From Nesterenkonia aurantiaca (GTDB taxonomy: Bacteria > Actinomycetota > Actinomycetes > Actinomycetales > Micrococcaceae), in contig NZ_SOAN01000007.1 of NCBI RefSeq assembly GCF_004364585.1, positions 152,177 through 216,176 on the forward strand: a stretch of 64,000 nucleotides of DNA, written 5' to 3'. Shown piece after piece: positions 1 through 8,125 of this stretch; position 1 is the stretch's first letter, and each line of letters begins with the position of its first letter. The notes under the pieces were generated by a model. It saw only the letters and a list, made by a program, of their open reading frames with translations, was not told the DNA's origin and did not search any database. The position numbers and the translations under genes are program-made.

Positions 1-158
1 GGCGTACTGCTCCGCGCTGAGTCCCATCACGAAGCTGTCCGAATGGCACGCTCCGGCCGCGGTGATGCGCAGCCGGACCTCGCCGGGCCCGGGTTCCGGG
101 GTGGGGACCTCGCGCACCTCGGGGGCTGGCCGACGGCGACGTACTGCAGTGCCTTCAT
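1..158 (-). pseudogene. Zinc-type alcohol dehydrogenase, N-terminal part, frameshifted
   Basis: The ATG at 158 follows a good ribosome binding site (GAGAGGACCACC) and opens with MKALQYVAVGQP. The frame then runs to a stop. Skipping to the next frame after the C-run (forward strand G5 at 121-125) restores a clear medium-chain zinc alcohol dehydrogenase start, with PEVREVPTPEPGPGEVRLR followed by TAAGACHSDSF. The Cys-His-Ser-Asp in that block holds the usual first catalytic-zinc cysteine. One base is therefore missing from the homopolymer run. The rest of the gene lies beyond the left edge. It may be a true pseudogene, a slippage site or a sequencing error; the sequence alone cannot tell. Family NAD(P)-dependent alcohol dehydrogenases oxidise alcohols to aldehydes in the cytoplasm. 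Confidence 0.75.
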
Positions 159-184
159 GGTGGTCCTCTCAGGGCTTCGAGACG

Positions 185-739
185 TCATCGGTGACTTCGG
201 AACGACCCGGAGTGGTGTCGACGCACTGCCAGGCGGTTCTCGATCCGAGTCACATCGTGGGATGCCCCGGTTGCGAGTCCGGCCTGCTTCTTCTCGAAGA
301 GAGATCTGACATACCCGCTGAGCACCGCGGTGGTGCCGGTGATGGTGACCACAATGTGGCTCGCGTCGATCTTCTTGTTCAGAGCCAACGCCTTCATGAC
401 CCGCTGCGCCGGGCTGTCACTCGGGGGGCGCGCCCGAAGAGTGATCTGCTGTTCCACCCGATCCACCCCCGCAATGTCTCTCACGACACGGACGGCGAGC
501 TCTCGCTGAAAGTTCCACTCCACCTGGCCGGAGAGGATCGCGGTGTGGTTCTGCACGCGAACTCTGACCGTGCTGGGTACTGTCTTGGACCCCGCGAGAA
601 TCCCTGCAGCGCGGCTTGAGATCGACGCATCGGGACGCAGGGCGGGGGAGGCCGGTCGAATGCTCCCATCCTCCCTGGGCGCCGCAGCTGCCGCGGATTC
701 CAGAGGGTGGCCGTTGAGGTTCTTTCGCATGTATGTCAT
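185..739 (-). CDS. BON-domain protein (first copy)
   Basis: The protein has about 184 residues. A low-complexity N-terminus is followed by two BON modules (Pfam BON, bacterial OsmY and nodulation). The first ends near GVDRVEQQITL and the second holds VVTITGTTAVLSGYVRS. BON domains are taken to bind phospholipid or membranes and occur in osmotic-shock and envelope-stress proteins. No signal peptide is visible, so an export role is unsupported. I place the start at the ATG at 739 (MTYMRKN); an in-frame ATG lies upstream at 823, but it would cover the shared box at 816-831. The gene is divergent from the universal stress protein gene and is paralogous to the BON gene at 2785-3279, which supports a common stress programme. 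Confidence 0.72.
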   Translation of the reverse strand: MTYMRKNLNGHPLESAAAAAPREDGSIRPASPALRPDASISSRAAGILAGSKTVPSTVRVRVQNHTAILSGQVEWNFQRELAVRVVRDIAGVDRVEQQITLRARPPSDSPAQRVMKALALNKKIDASHIVVTITGTTAVLSGYVRSLFEKKQAGLATGASHDVTRIENRLAVRRHHSGSFRSHR

Positions 740-815
740 AGAAGGAATCCTTCGGGTTGCCGATCGGGTCCCCCCGACGTTGCCCCCACTATGAGACTTC
801 ATCGGCGGCACGGGC

Positions 816-831
816 AGGGCCATTGGTCCCG
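816..831. promoter_or_regulatory. DosR-like box A (shared 16-bp motif)
   Basis: The 16-mer AGGGCCATTGGTCCCG lies between the divergent BON and universal stress protein genes. Its reverse strand fits the mycobacterial DosR/DevR core GGGACYWWNGNCCC at every fixed position. The identical 16-mer recurs at 3354-3369 upstream of the second BON gene. Binding by a DosR-type regulator is an inference. Confidence 0.55.
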
Positions 832-913
832 CAGGCTTCCCAGAGCAGGGACCGAAGCGCGGAGGCTGCCGGTTTGCGTAGAACTTCTTCCTGGTAAAAC
901 AGCTTTCCTGCCA

Positions 914-927
914 GGGTCCAAAGACCC
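914..927. promoter_or_regulatory. Inverted repeat upstream of the universal stress gene
   Basis: GGGTC-CAAA-GACCC is a perfect 5-bp dyad 34 bases upstream of the universal stress protein start. It is close to the DosR-type core apart from T for A at the fourth position. It may be a second, degenerate site for the same regulator. Confidence 0.35.
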
Positions 928-961
928 TAGACCTTTCTCCGATGAGACGTATGGTTGGGCC

Positions 962-2014
962 ATGAATCCATCACAGGAGAATCACTCTGGCCGCGAGCCT
1001 GGCGTCCTCGTGGGCATGGACGGCTCACCGGCAAGTCAGCGCGCCTTCCGAGCTGGCCTGAGGATCGCCCGACAGCGAGATCTTCCGCTGCGACTGGTAG
1101 GAACGTTCCCCCGCCCGGTGGTCACCGACGCCTACTACGTCCCCATGATGGATGAGTATTTCGAGACGGTGGTGCGGGAAGTCCAGAAGATGCTGGGCGA
1201 GTATGCCGCCCAGGCGGAACAGGTCGGGGTGCCGGTCACCACTCGTGCGGTGCAGGGCGACCCTGGATCGGAGCTGGTGGCGGAGAGCAGATCGGCGCAG
1301 GTCGTGGTCGTGGGCAAGCGTGGGCGAAACCGCTTCGCCGGTCGTGTCCTCGGCAGCGTCTCGGCGAAGCTTGCGGCTCATGCAAGCTGCCCGACGCTCG
1401 TGGTGCCCGAGCGCTGGGAGACCGAGTCTGCAACGGAGCTGCTCGCCCCGGCGCAGGACCTCCCCTCCCACCATGGGGCACCGGCCGAGCCGTTGACACA
1501 GGTCGAGGAGTCGAGTCCGCGGTCCCATGAACGCCGCCACTTCGCCAACGTGGAACAGGATCTGAACTTCGATTCCGAGATCGTCGTGGGCATCGATGTC
1601 CAGGCCGACCCTGATCTGGTCGTGGACCTGGCGGCTCAGGCCGCCGCACTGTTGCAGAACCCGCTGACCCTGGTATCGGCTGCCCCGCTGAATGCACAGG
1701 GGCATTGGTGGCCCAACACCATCGAGCACAACCTCGATATACCCAATCTGCGCCGCCCCTACATCGAGCATCTGCAGAAATCCGCGGAGCGGGTGTCTGG
1801 GGCGTTCCCGACAGTGTCGGTGCGCTGGCAGTTCTTCGACGGCTCACCGGCCGGTGTGCTCTCAGAAGCTTCCAGGACGGCTGCGCTGGTGGTGCTCGGC
1901 ACCCGAGGTCACGGCGGGTTCTCCGGACTGCTTCTAGGGTCCGTGAGCCAGGCGGTCCTGAATCGTGCGGTGTGTCCGGTTCTGGTGGTGCCGACCCACA
2001 AGCACCACGAGTGA
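962..2014 (+). CDS. Tandem universal stress protein (two UspA domains)
   Basis: The 350-residue protein has two complete UspA folds, at about residues 13-145 and 190-345. The first carries GKRGRNRFAGRVLGSVS and the second GTRGHGGFSGLLLGSVS, both of the ATP-binding pattern GxxGx9G(S/T), so both domains look nucleotide-binding. Two-domain proteins of this size are typical of actinobacteria; the mycobacterial example Rv2623 is a DosR-regulated dormancy protein. Each domain starts with a conserved first strand, GVLVGMDGS and EIVVGIDV. I chose the ATG at 962 because homology starts just after it, although its ribosome binding site is weak. The gene is divergent from a BON gene, with two DosR-like motifs between them, and a flavin-split-barrel gene follows after 7 bases. 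Confidence 0.9.
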   Translation: MNPSQENHSGREPGVLVGMDGSPASQRAFRAGLRIARQRDLPLRLVGTFPRPVVTDAYYVPMMDEYFETVVREVQKMLGEYAAQAEQVGVPVTTRAVQGDPGSELVAESRSAQVVVVGKRGRNRFAGRVLGSVSAKLAAHASCPTLVVPERWETESATELLAPAQDLPSHHGAPAEPLTQVEESSPRSHERRHFANVEQDLNFDSEIVVGIDVQADPDLVVDLAAQAAALLQNPLTLVSAAPLNAQGHWWPNTIEHNLDIPNLRRPYIEHLQKSAERVSGAFPTVSVRWQFFDGSPAGVLSEASRTAALVVLGTRGHGGFSGLLLGSVSQAVLNRAVCPVLVVPTHKHHE

Positions 2015-2021
2015 CGCCCTG

Positions 2022-2480
2022 ATGATTCTCGAACACGCAGACGGTGCACCGACCCTCGTGTTGGAACCCGAGCAGAGCTGGGGACTTCTCGAACCGGGCC
2101 GGTTCGGGCGACTGGTCGTCGTCCTGGGCCAGCGGGCCGATGTCTTCCCGATCAACTACGCCGCGGCCCCCGACCGGACCTTGATCTTCCGCACCGCCCC
2201 GGGCACCAAACTTGCCAAGCTTGCGATCAATGCCGAGGTCCTGTTCGAAGCCGACCAGGTCTCGACCGACACCGCGTGGACCGTGACCGTTCGTGGCCAG
2301 GCGCACTGGCTGCAGACCTCTTCCGAGATCGAGGCCGCCGAGGAGCTGCAGCTTCGACCCTGGGTGCCCACGCTGAAGGACAACTATGTGCGCGTGACTC
2401 CTACCGAGATCAGTGGACGTCACTTCCAGCTCAGTCCGCATCCCGCGCGGGAACTCGGTGAAGCCCCCGCCACCGGCTGA
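2022..2480 (+). CDS. Pyridoxamine 5'-phosphate oxidase-like flavin-binding protein
   Basis: The 152-residue protein is of the PNPOx-like split-barrel type often annotated as pyridoxamine 5'-phosphate oxidase family. It has the RLVVVLGQRADVFPINY strand pair, then FRTAPGTKLAKLAI and EADQ, as in small actinobacterial members that bind FMN or F420. The start is the ATG at 2022, only 7 bases after the universal stress gene, so the two are probably cotranscribed. Related proteins occur in the mycobacterial dormancy regulon. True PNP oxidase activity is unlikely given the small size; the substrate is unknown. Confidence 0.8.
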   Translation: MILEHADGAPTLVLEPEQSWGLLEPGRFGRLVVVLGQRADVFPINYAAAPDRTLIFRTAPGTKLAKLAINAEVLFEADQVSTDTAWTVTVRGQAHWLQTSSEIEAAEELQLRPWVPTLKDNYVRVTPTEISGRHFQLSPHPARELGEAPATG

Positions 2481-2495
2481 TGGCCGGCGCAGGGC

Positions 2496-2765
2496 TCAGC
2501 TGGTCTGCCGCCCCTTGAGGAAGTAGGCGATCGGGCCGACGTAGTTGACCGCGATGACGCCCGCCCAGACGCCCTTGCTCCCCTTGACCTGATCCGCGGG
2601 CCGTCGGGCCAGATCGATCCAGGCCGCCGCGGCCAGCGTGATCTGGATCGAGGCAAGCACCATCGTGCCGAGCCTGCGCTCCGGGCTCATGTCTTTCCAG
2701 CTCTTCTTGGAACTCTTTGTCGCGCCCTCCACGGGGTGCTTCTTCATCACGGTCTTCTTCTTCAT
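2496..2765 (-). CDS. Small two-helix membrane protein, PLDc_N-like
   Basis: The 89-residue protein has a Lys-rich N-terminus (MKKKTVMKKHPVEG) and two hydrophobic helices at about residues 33-50 and 64-82. The pattern DLARRP, VKGSKGVW, YVGPIAYFLKGR matches the phospholipase D-nuclease N-terminal (PLDc_N) family of small membrane proteins, whose function is unknown. It lies 19 bases downstream of the second BON gene on the same strand and probably shares its promoter and DosR-like box. It is convergent with the flavin-split-barrel gene. Confidence 0.75.
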   Translation of the reverse strand: MKKKTVMKKHPVEGATKSSKKSWKDMSPERRLGTMVLASIQITLAAAAWIDLARRPADQVKGSKGVWAGVIAVNYVGPIAYFLKGRQTS

Positions 2766-2784
2766 GCTCGGCTCCTCTTGAAGG

Positions 2785-3279
2785 TCACAGTGGGCGAATG
2801 TCGAGACGGTTCTCGATGGCGGTCACGCCCGGGGCGATCCAGGCGGCAAGCCCTGCCTGCCGCTTCTCCGCAAGCGACCTGACATACCCGGTCAGCACTG
2901 CTGTCTGACCGGTGATCGTGACCACGACGTGGTCGGGCTGGATCTGCGGGTCCCGGAATCTGGCGTTGTTGAGGCGTTCTTGGGCATTCTCCAGAGGTGT
3001 CCGCGCAACGGTGGTGATCTGGTTCTCCACAGATCCGACGCCGGGCAGGCTACGAACGATCTGTTCTGCGGCCTCGCGCTGGTAGGTCCAGTCCACCTGA
3101 CCGGTCAGGGTGACATTCCGGTCAACCACCTGGGCTGCGATTCCTTCGGGCACGGAGGGTGATCTGGTCAGGGCCGCTTCAACGCCTCGGCAGATCACGG
3201 ACTCGGTGAGATGTCTCAACGCACAGAGGTCCACCGTGACGTCGGCGGTATGGGTGGTGGTCCTTGTCGCGGTCTCCAT
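2785..3279 (-). CDS. BON-domain protein (second copy)
   Basis: The 164-residue protein has two BON modules, at about residues 45-105 and 110-164. The C-terminal half, with VVTITGQTAVLTGYVRSLAEKRQAGL, aligns closely with the BON protein at 185-739, so the two are paralogues. The Thr-rich N-terminus (METATRTTTHTADV) lacks a signal peptide. A ribosome binding site (AAAGGG) precedes the ATG at 3279. The gene leads a two-gene unit with the PLDc_N-like membrane protein. The 16-bp box upstream is identical to the one beside the first copy, which indicates shared control. The role is inferred to be a membrane-associated stress function. Confidence 0.8.
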   Translation of the reverse strand: METATRTTTHTADVTVDLCALRHLTESVICRGVEAALTRSPSVPEGIAAQVVDRNVTLTGQVDWTYQREAAEQIVRSLPGVGSVENQITTVARTPLENAQERLNNARFRDPQIQPDHVVVTITGQTAVLTGYVRSLAEKRQAGLAAWIAPGVTAIENRLDIRPL

Positions 3280-3353
3280 CGGCGCACCCTTTCATTCGAT
3301 GATCGCAGTCCTCGAGCCCTCCCCCACTCTCGTAGGGACCTGAGCCGCCGCCT

Positions 3354-3369
3354 AGGGCCATTGGTCCCG
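3354..3369. promoter_or_regulatory. DosR-like box B (shared 16-bp motif)
   Basis: This is an exact copy of AGGGCCATTGGTCCCG found at 816-831, here 75 bases upstream of the second BON gene. A weaker half-match (GGGACCTGAGCCGC) lies at 3335-3348. Two exact 16-mers upstream of paralogous stress genes are unlikely by chance. Confidence 0.55.
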
Positions 3370-3571
3370 TCGCGGTTGGCAGCGAAATCGTGTTGAGCTG
3401 GGACAGAGGCGGAGGATGACACCTGGTCAGGCGCCGGGCCGAGGAGGAAACGGCCCACCGGGGCGAGGGCCTGGCGGCTTCGGGGCCTGGCGCCGTTGAA
3501 CCCTCGGGTGAGGCCATGGGACCGTGGTGGACCAGAAGCCCGCAGAGTTCCGTGCCCACCCAGGAGTCCCG

Positions 3572-3922
3572 ATGACCACCCACCGGATCTATACGATGAG
3601 CTTCGCCAGCGTCTATCCGCACTATGTGACCAAGGCGGAGCGCAAGGGACGAAGCCAGGCCGAGGTCGACGAGATCATCTCCTGGCTCACCGGATACTCC
3701 GCGAAACAGCTGCAGACGGTCCTCGAAGAGGAGGTCGACTTCGAGACGTTCTTCGCCCAGGCGCCGGCGATGAACCCCTCCCGCTCGCTGATCACCGGGG
3801 TGATCTGCGGGGTCAGGGTGGAAGAGATCGAGGAGCCGTTGATGCGCGAGATCCGCTACCTGGACAAGCTCATCGACGAGATGGCTCGGGGCAAGGCGAT
3901 GGAGAAGGTGCTGCGCAGCTGA
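3572..3922 (+). CDS. DUF2200 family protein
   Basis: The 116-residue protein is a full-length DUF2200 member with the highly conserved opening [20 protein letters not shown], then [23 protein letters not shown] and the C-terminal [17 protein letters not shown]. The family is common in proteobacteria and actinobacteria, cytoplasmic, and of unknown function. The ATG at 3572 has an AGGAG ribosome binding site six bases upstream. The gene is convergent with the succinate-semialdehyde dehydrogenase gene and looks unrelated to that pathway. Confidence 0.88.
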   Translation: MTTHRIYTMSFASVYPHYVTKAERKGRSQAEVDEIISWLTGYSAKQLQTVLEEEVDFETFFAQAPAMNPSRSLITGVICGVRVEEIEEPLMREIRYLDKLIDEMARGKAMEKVLRS

Positions 3923-3982
3923 TCCCCTGCCTGATCCTCTGGTGGATCCTCAGTGGTGAACCTCCGCGTGAACCTGAGTGGG

Positions 3983-5386
3983 TCAGGACCAATCCACGCT
4001 CAGGTACTGCACCTCGGTGAACTCCTCCATCCCGAAGGACCCGCCCTCGCGGCCGATTCCGGCCTGCTTGACCCCGCCGAAGGGCGCGCTGGGGTCCGAG
4101 ACGATCCCGCGATTGACCCCGACCATCCCGGCCTCGAGCCGTTCGGCGATCTTCATCGCGGTCTGCAGCTTCCCGGCATAGACATAGGCAGAGAGCCCGA
4201 CCTCCGCGGCATTGGCAAGTTCGATGACAGCGTCCAGATCGGTCCAGGCCACCACGGGAGCGACCGGTCCGAAGATCTCCTCGCTGAGGATCTCCGCGTC
4301 CAGCGGCACGCCCGTGAGCAGGGTCGGGGTGAGGAACGCTGAATTGGCCCCCTCGGGCAGGACCGCCTGAGCGGCGATGACCGCGCCCTGCTCGGTCGCC
4401 CGCCGGATCAGGCCCCGGATCTCCTGCGCCGCCTGCTCGGTGATCATCGGACCGATGTCTGCGCCGGAGGCTGGGTCTCCCACGCGCAGCTGTGCAATCC
4501 GGGCACCGAACTTCTCGGTGAACTCTCCCAGCACGTCCTGGTGGATGTAGAACCGGTTCGCCGCGGTGCACGCCTGACCGCCGTTGCGGAACTTGGCGAG
4601 CATTGCCCCGTCCACGGCGGCGTCGATGTCGGCCCCGGAGGTCACGATGAAGGGCGCGTTCCCGCCCAGCTCCATGGAGGTGTTGACCACCCGATCGGCG
4701 CACTGCGCCAGCAGCCGCCTCCCGACCCCGGTGGAGCCGGTGAAGGAGAGCTTGCGCACCCGGTCATCGGCGAGCCAGGCGGTGACCACACGGCTCGCGG
4801 AGCTCGACGCCGCAACCTGTACCACCCCCTCCGGGACCCCGGCTTCGGTGAGGATCTCGGCGATCGCGAAGGCGGTCAGCGGAGTCTCGCTGGCGGGCTT
4901 GAGCAGCACCGCGCACCCCGCCGCCAGCGCGGGGCCGATCTTGCGGGTGGCCATCGCGGCCGGGAAGTTCCACGGGGTGATCAGCACCGCGACCCCCACC
5001 GGGTGCCGGGTGACCACATTGCGCACTCCCCCTGCCGGCGCCTCGGTGTAGTCCCCCGGGCTGCGCACGGCCTCTTCGGCATACCAGCGGAAGAACTCGG
5101 CGGCATAGCTGACCTCGGCAGCGGCGTCGGCCTGGGACTTTCCGTTCTCGGCCACGATCAGGTCCCGGAGCCGCTGCGCCTGTTCGCGCATGCCGTGGAA
5201 GGCCGCCATGAGCACCTCGGAGCGCTGCCTGGGCGTGGTGCCGCGCCAGGTGCGGAACCCGGCCGCTGCGGCGTCGACCATGGCTGCGGCCTGCTCCGCG
5301 GAGTGATCGTGAACATGGTCAAGGACGGCTCCGGTGGCGGGGTTGCGCACCGCGAGCATGCGGTCTTGTGCGTGGTCAGCAGTCAT
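3983..5386 (-). CDS. gabD: Succinate-semialdehyde dehydrogenase (NAD(P)+)
   Basis: The 467-residue aldehyde dehydrogenase is of the succinate-semialdehyde type. It holds the oxyanion Asn140 (TPWNFP), general base Glu239 (SMELGGNAP) and nucleophile Cys273 (NGGQACTAANR). It would oxidise succinate semialdehyde, a product of HpaI, to succinate for the TCA cycle. It is the last gene of a long minus-strand operon, and its ATG overlaps the stop of the flavoprotein monooxygenase gene (ATGA), implying translational coupling. The context makes succinate semialdehyde the likely substrate rather than a generic aldehyde. Whether it uses NAD+ or NADP+ cannot be read from the sequence. Confidence 0.9.
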   Translation of the reverse strand: MTADHAQDRMLAVRNPATGAVLDHVHDHSAEQAAAMVDAAAAGFRTWRGTTPRQRSEVLMAAFHGMREQAQRLRDLIVAENGKSQADAAAEVSYAAEFFRWYAEEAVRSPGDYTEAPAGGVRNVVTRHPVGVAVLITPWNFPAAMATRKIGPALAAGCAVLLKPASETPLTAFAIAEILTEAGVPEGVVQVAASSSASRVVTAWLADDRVRKLSFTGSTGVGRRLLAQCADRVVNTSMELGGNAPFIVTSGADIDAAVDGAMLAKFRNGGQACTAANRFYIHQDVLGEFTEKFGARIAQLRVGDPASGADIGPMITEQAAQEIRGLIRRATEQGAVIAAQAVLPEGANSAFLTPTLLTGVPLDAEILSEEIFGPVAPVVAWTDLDAVIELANAAEVGLSAYVYAGKLQTAMKIAERLEAGMVGVNRGIVSDPSAPFGGVKQAGIGREGGSFGMEEFTEVQYLSVDWS

Positions 5387-7329
5387 CAGATGGCCTCCAG
5401 GAAGATTTCGGCGAAGAAGTCGCTCAGCGCCGCGGTCTCGGTCAGCGGGAGCACGTGGGCGACGTATTGGTCGGGGCGCACGACGACGACGCAGCCCTCC
5501 CGGCTGATGCCGCGCTCGCCGAAGATGTCCTGCTCCGGGTGGGTGCCGAAGATCCGGTCCCGCGCGGTAAGTCCGAAGGGCCCCACCGTGGGCAGGAACG
5601 CGCGCGGCGCATCGGTGACGTCGAACTTCTCGTGCGGCTGCTGATAGATCACCTTGATGTCGAAGAGCGTGTCCTCATCCTGGGCGGCCGGGGTGTGGCG
5701 CAGCACCGGTGAACCAGGGTCGGTGTGCAGCCAGTGCGCCCAGTCGGTGAGCGCGGAGGGCGCACCCGCGGCGGGGGCATCGGCGAAGGCGTAGATCCGC
5801 CAGCGGCCGTCCGCCGTGGCGAGGTGTCCCAGCTGCAGCGGGTTGCCGTCGCAGACCCGTGAGACCAGGGCGGACTTGAACCGTTTGCCCACCGGGTAAC
5901 CGGTGGCCAGCGCCTGATGGGTGGCCTTCCCGGTGATCATCGAGGGGGTGTATTCGGTCATGAATCCGGCGGGGAACTCGATGGTCTTGACATAGAAGTC
6001 CTCCAGCGCGGAGGGGTCCTCCATCTCTTCGGGCCTCTGTGCCATCAGGGTGGACCACTTCTTGTCGAAGTCGATCAGGTTCTGCGCGATCACCTGGCGC
6101 TCGTCCGAATAGGTGCTCAGCAGCGCTGCCGGGCTGCGTCCGGTGAGCACCTGTCCCAGTTTCCAGCCGAGGTTGAAGCCGTCCTGCATGGACACGTTCA
6201 TCCCCTGCCCGGCCTTCGCGCTGTGGGTGTGGCAGGCGTCCCCGGCGATGAACACCCGTGGGGTCTGCTGAGCCGTGAGCTCAGCGGGCACGTCGTCGAA
6301 CCTGTCCGTCACCCGGTGTCCGACCTCGTAGACGCTGTGCCAGGCCACGTGCTTCACGTCCACCGTGTAGGGGTGCATGATCCGGTTGGCGTGGCCGATG
6401 ATCGCTTCGATGCTGGTCTGGCGGACCTGAGCGCCCTCTCCGGGCTGGACCACCCCGAGATCCACGTACATCCGGAACAGGTGTCCGCCCTCACGCGGGA
6501 TCAGCAGGATGCTGCCGCCGGAGCGAGACTGGATGGCGCATTTGCGTCGAATATCGGGGAAGTCGGTGACCGCCAGGACGTCCATCACGCCCCAGGCGTG
6601 GTTGGCCTTGTCCCCTTCCAGGGTTCGACCGATCGCGGCGCGCACCCCGCTGCGGGCTCCGTCGGCGCCGAGCACGTATTTCGCCCAGACGGTGCGCTGC
6701 TCACCCGGCTCAGCCGTGGCTCCGGCGGCCTCGCCGGTCGCGTCGCTGGTCGCGTCGCCTCCGGCACTAGCCGTGCGGCGCAGCGTCACCTCGACCGGGT
6801 GCTCCCCGGTCTCGTGCACGTTCAGGTCGACGAACTCCCAGCCGAAGTCTGGTGCCATCCGGGAGGGCGAGTTCGCCATGGACTCCCCGAAGTAGTCCAG
6901 CACCCGCGCCTGGTTGACGATCAGGTGCGGGAACTCGCTGATCCCGTGCGGGTCATCGGCGGGACGCGCGGTGCGCACGATGTCCTCCGGCGCCTCAGGG
7001 TTCGGCTTCCAGAACGCCATCTCGGTGATGTGGTACGCCTCGTTGGAGATCTCATCGGCGAAGCCGAACGCCTGGAAGGTCTCCACGCTGCGCGCCTGGA
7101 TGCCGTCGGCCTGCCCGACCTGGAGCCGGCCTTCGCGCTTCTCGATGATCCGGGTGTGGGCCTGGGGGAACTGCGCCAGCTGTGCGGCGGCGATCATTCC
7201 GGCGGGGCCGGTGCCCACAATGAGCACATCCATGTGCTCGGGAAGCTGAAGCGGGCGGTCCAGTCCGACGCCGGCGGGTGCCTGCACGCGCGGGTTCTTG
7301 GAGACATAGCCGTGGTGGTGGAACTGCAT
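5386..7329 (-). CDS. Class A FAD-dependent aromatic hydroxylase (phenol 2-monooxygenase / 3-hydroxybenzoate hydroxylase type)
   Basis: The 647-residue flavoprotein is of the PheA/MobA class. It has an N-terminal dinucleotide fold (VLIVGTGPAGMIAAAQLAQFP near residue 35), the DG motif GADGARSGVRAAIG, and the FAD ribityl motif FIAGDACHTHSAKAGQGMN. A C-terminal thioredoxin-like dimerisation domain follows, at about residues 460-640. Such enzymes use NAD(P)H and O2 to hydroxylate phenols next to the existing hydroxyl. No HpaB/HpaC two-component hydroxylase is present here, so this enzyme is the candidate that makes 3,4-dihydroxyphenylacetate from 3- or 4-hydroxyphenylacetate; that assignment is an inference from context. 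The start at 7329 follows a GAGGAG ribosome binding site. The gene lies 10 bases after hpaI and overlaps gabD. Confidence 0.85.
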   Translation of the reverse strand: MQFHHHGYVSKNPRVQAPAGVGLDRPLQLPEHMDVLIVGTGPAGMIAAAQLAQFPQAHTRIIEKREGRLQVGQADGIQARSVETFQAFGFADEISNEAYHITEMAFWKPNPEAPEDIVRTARPADDPHGISEFPHLIVNQARVLDYFGESMANSPSRMAPDFGWEFVDLNVHETGEHPVEVTLRRTASAGGDATSDATGEAAGATAEPGEQRTVWAKYVLGADGARSGVRAAIGRTLEGDKANHAWGVMDVLAVTDFPDIRRKCAIQSRSGGSILLIPREGGHLFRMYVDLGVVQPGEGAQVRQTSIEAIIGHANRIMHPYTVDVKHVAWHSVYEVGHRVTDRFDDVPAELTAQQTPRVFIAGDACHTHSAKAGQGMNVSMQDGFNLGWKLGQVLTGRSPAALLSTYSDERQVIAQNLIDFDKKWSTLMAQRPEEMEDPSALEDFYVKTIEFPAGFMTEYTPSMITGKATHQALATGYPVGKRFKSALVSRVCDGNPLQLGHLATADGRWRIYAFADAPAAGAPSALTDWAHWLHTDPGSPVLRHTPAAQDEDTLFDIKVIYQQPHEKFDVTDAPRAFLPTVGPFGLTARDRIFGTHPEQDIFGERGISREGCVVVVRPDQYVAHVLPLTETAALSDFFAEIFLEAI

Positions 7330-7339
7330 AGATGACTCC

Positions 7340-8125
7340 TCAGTGAGCGGTGCGGGGGATGAAGTCTGTGGCGAGCTGCTCCGAGCCTCGGGCCACGAGC
7401 GAGACGTCGGCGCCCACGAGCACCCAGGACGCTCCGGCGTCGAGGTAGTCCCGGGCGGCCACTGGATCGAAGGCGTTGACGCCGGCCGTCGTGCCGGCAC
7501 GCTTCGCGGCGCTGAAGGTGTCCTTCACGGCCTTGACCACCTGGGGGTGGGTCTGCTGACCGAGCAGGCCCATCGAGGCCGAGAGGTCGCTGGGACCGGC
7601 GAAGATCCCGTCGATGCCCTCCACCGCGGCGATGGCCTCGGCGTTCTCGACTCCCTCCATGGTCTCGATCTGGAGATAGACGCTGATGTGGGCGGCCGCG
7701 TCATCGAGATAGCTCTGCACTCGGTTCCAGCGCCCGGAGCGGGCCAGAGCGTTGCCGATTCCCCGCCGACCGGCCGGCGGGTACTGGGTGGCTGCGGCGA
7801 CCGCGCGGGCCTGTTCCGGGGTGGAGATCATCGGGATCAGCAGGTTCGCCACGCCGAGGTCCAGCACCTGCTTGATGCTGACCGGGTCATCAGAGGAGAG
7901 CCTGACCAGCGGAGTCACCGGGTAGCCGGAGAGCGCGTGCAGCTGGGCGAGCACGGATTCAAGCCCGTTGGGGGCGTGTTCCATGTCGATGAGCACCACG
8001 TCGAGACCTGATCCGGCCATGATCTCGGCCATCACGGGTGACCCGGAGCAGACCCAGCCGCCGATCAGCGCACGATCGGCGGCGGCGAGCTCCTCGCGCA
8101 GGGTGGGTGTCAGTTGAAGCGGCAT
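7340..8125 (-). CDS. hpaI: 4-hydroxy-2-oxoheptane-1,7-dioate aldolase
   Basis: The 261-residue class II pyruvate aldolase is of the HpcH/HpaI family. It shows the catalytic His in LIDMEHAPNG, Arg in LVRLSSDDP, metal-ligand Glu in YLQIETMEG and Asp in AGPSDLSASMG. It cleaves 4-hydroxy-2-oxoheptanedioate to pyruvate and succinate semialdehyde with a divalent metal, the final ring-fission step of the homoprotocatechuate pathway. Its start overlaps the end of hpaH by 16 bases. The neighbours supply both its substrate (HpaH) and the enzyme for its product (succinate-semialdehyde dehydrogenase), which makes the assignment strong. Confidence 0.92.
   Translation of the reverse strand: MPLQLTPTLREELAAADRALIGGWVCSGSPVMAEIMAGSGLDVVLIDMEHAPNGLESVLAQLHALSGYPVTPLVRLSSDDPVSIKQVLDLGVANLLIPMISTPEQARAVAAATQYPPAGRRGIGNALARSGRWNRVQSYLDDAAAHISVYLQIETMEGVENAEAIAAVEGIDGIFAGPSDLSASMGLLGQQTHPQVVKAVKDTFSAAKRAGTTAGVNAFDPVAARDYLDAGASWVLVGADVSLVARGSEQLATDFIPRTAH

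Noticed and set aside
3933..3982. Small GATCC/GGATC and CCTGA/TCAGG hairpins between DUF2200 and gabD
   Set aside because: Stems of only five pairs; not enough to call a terminator.
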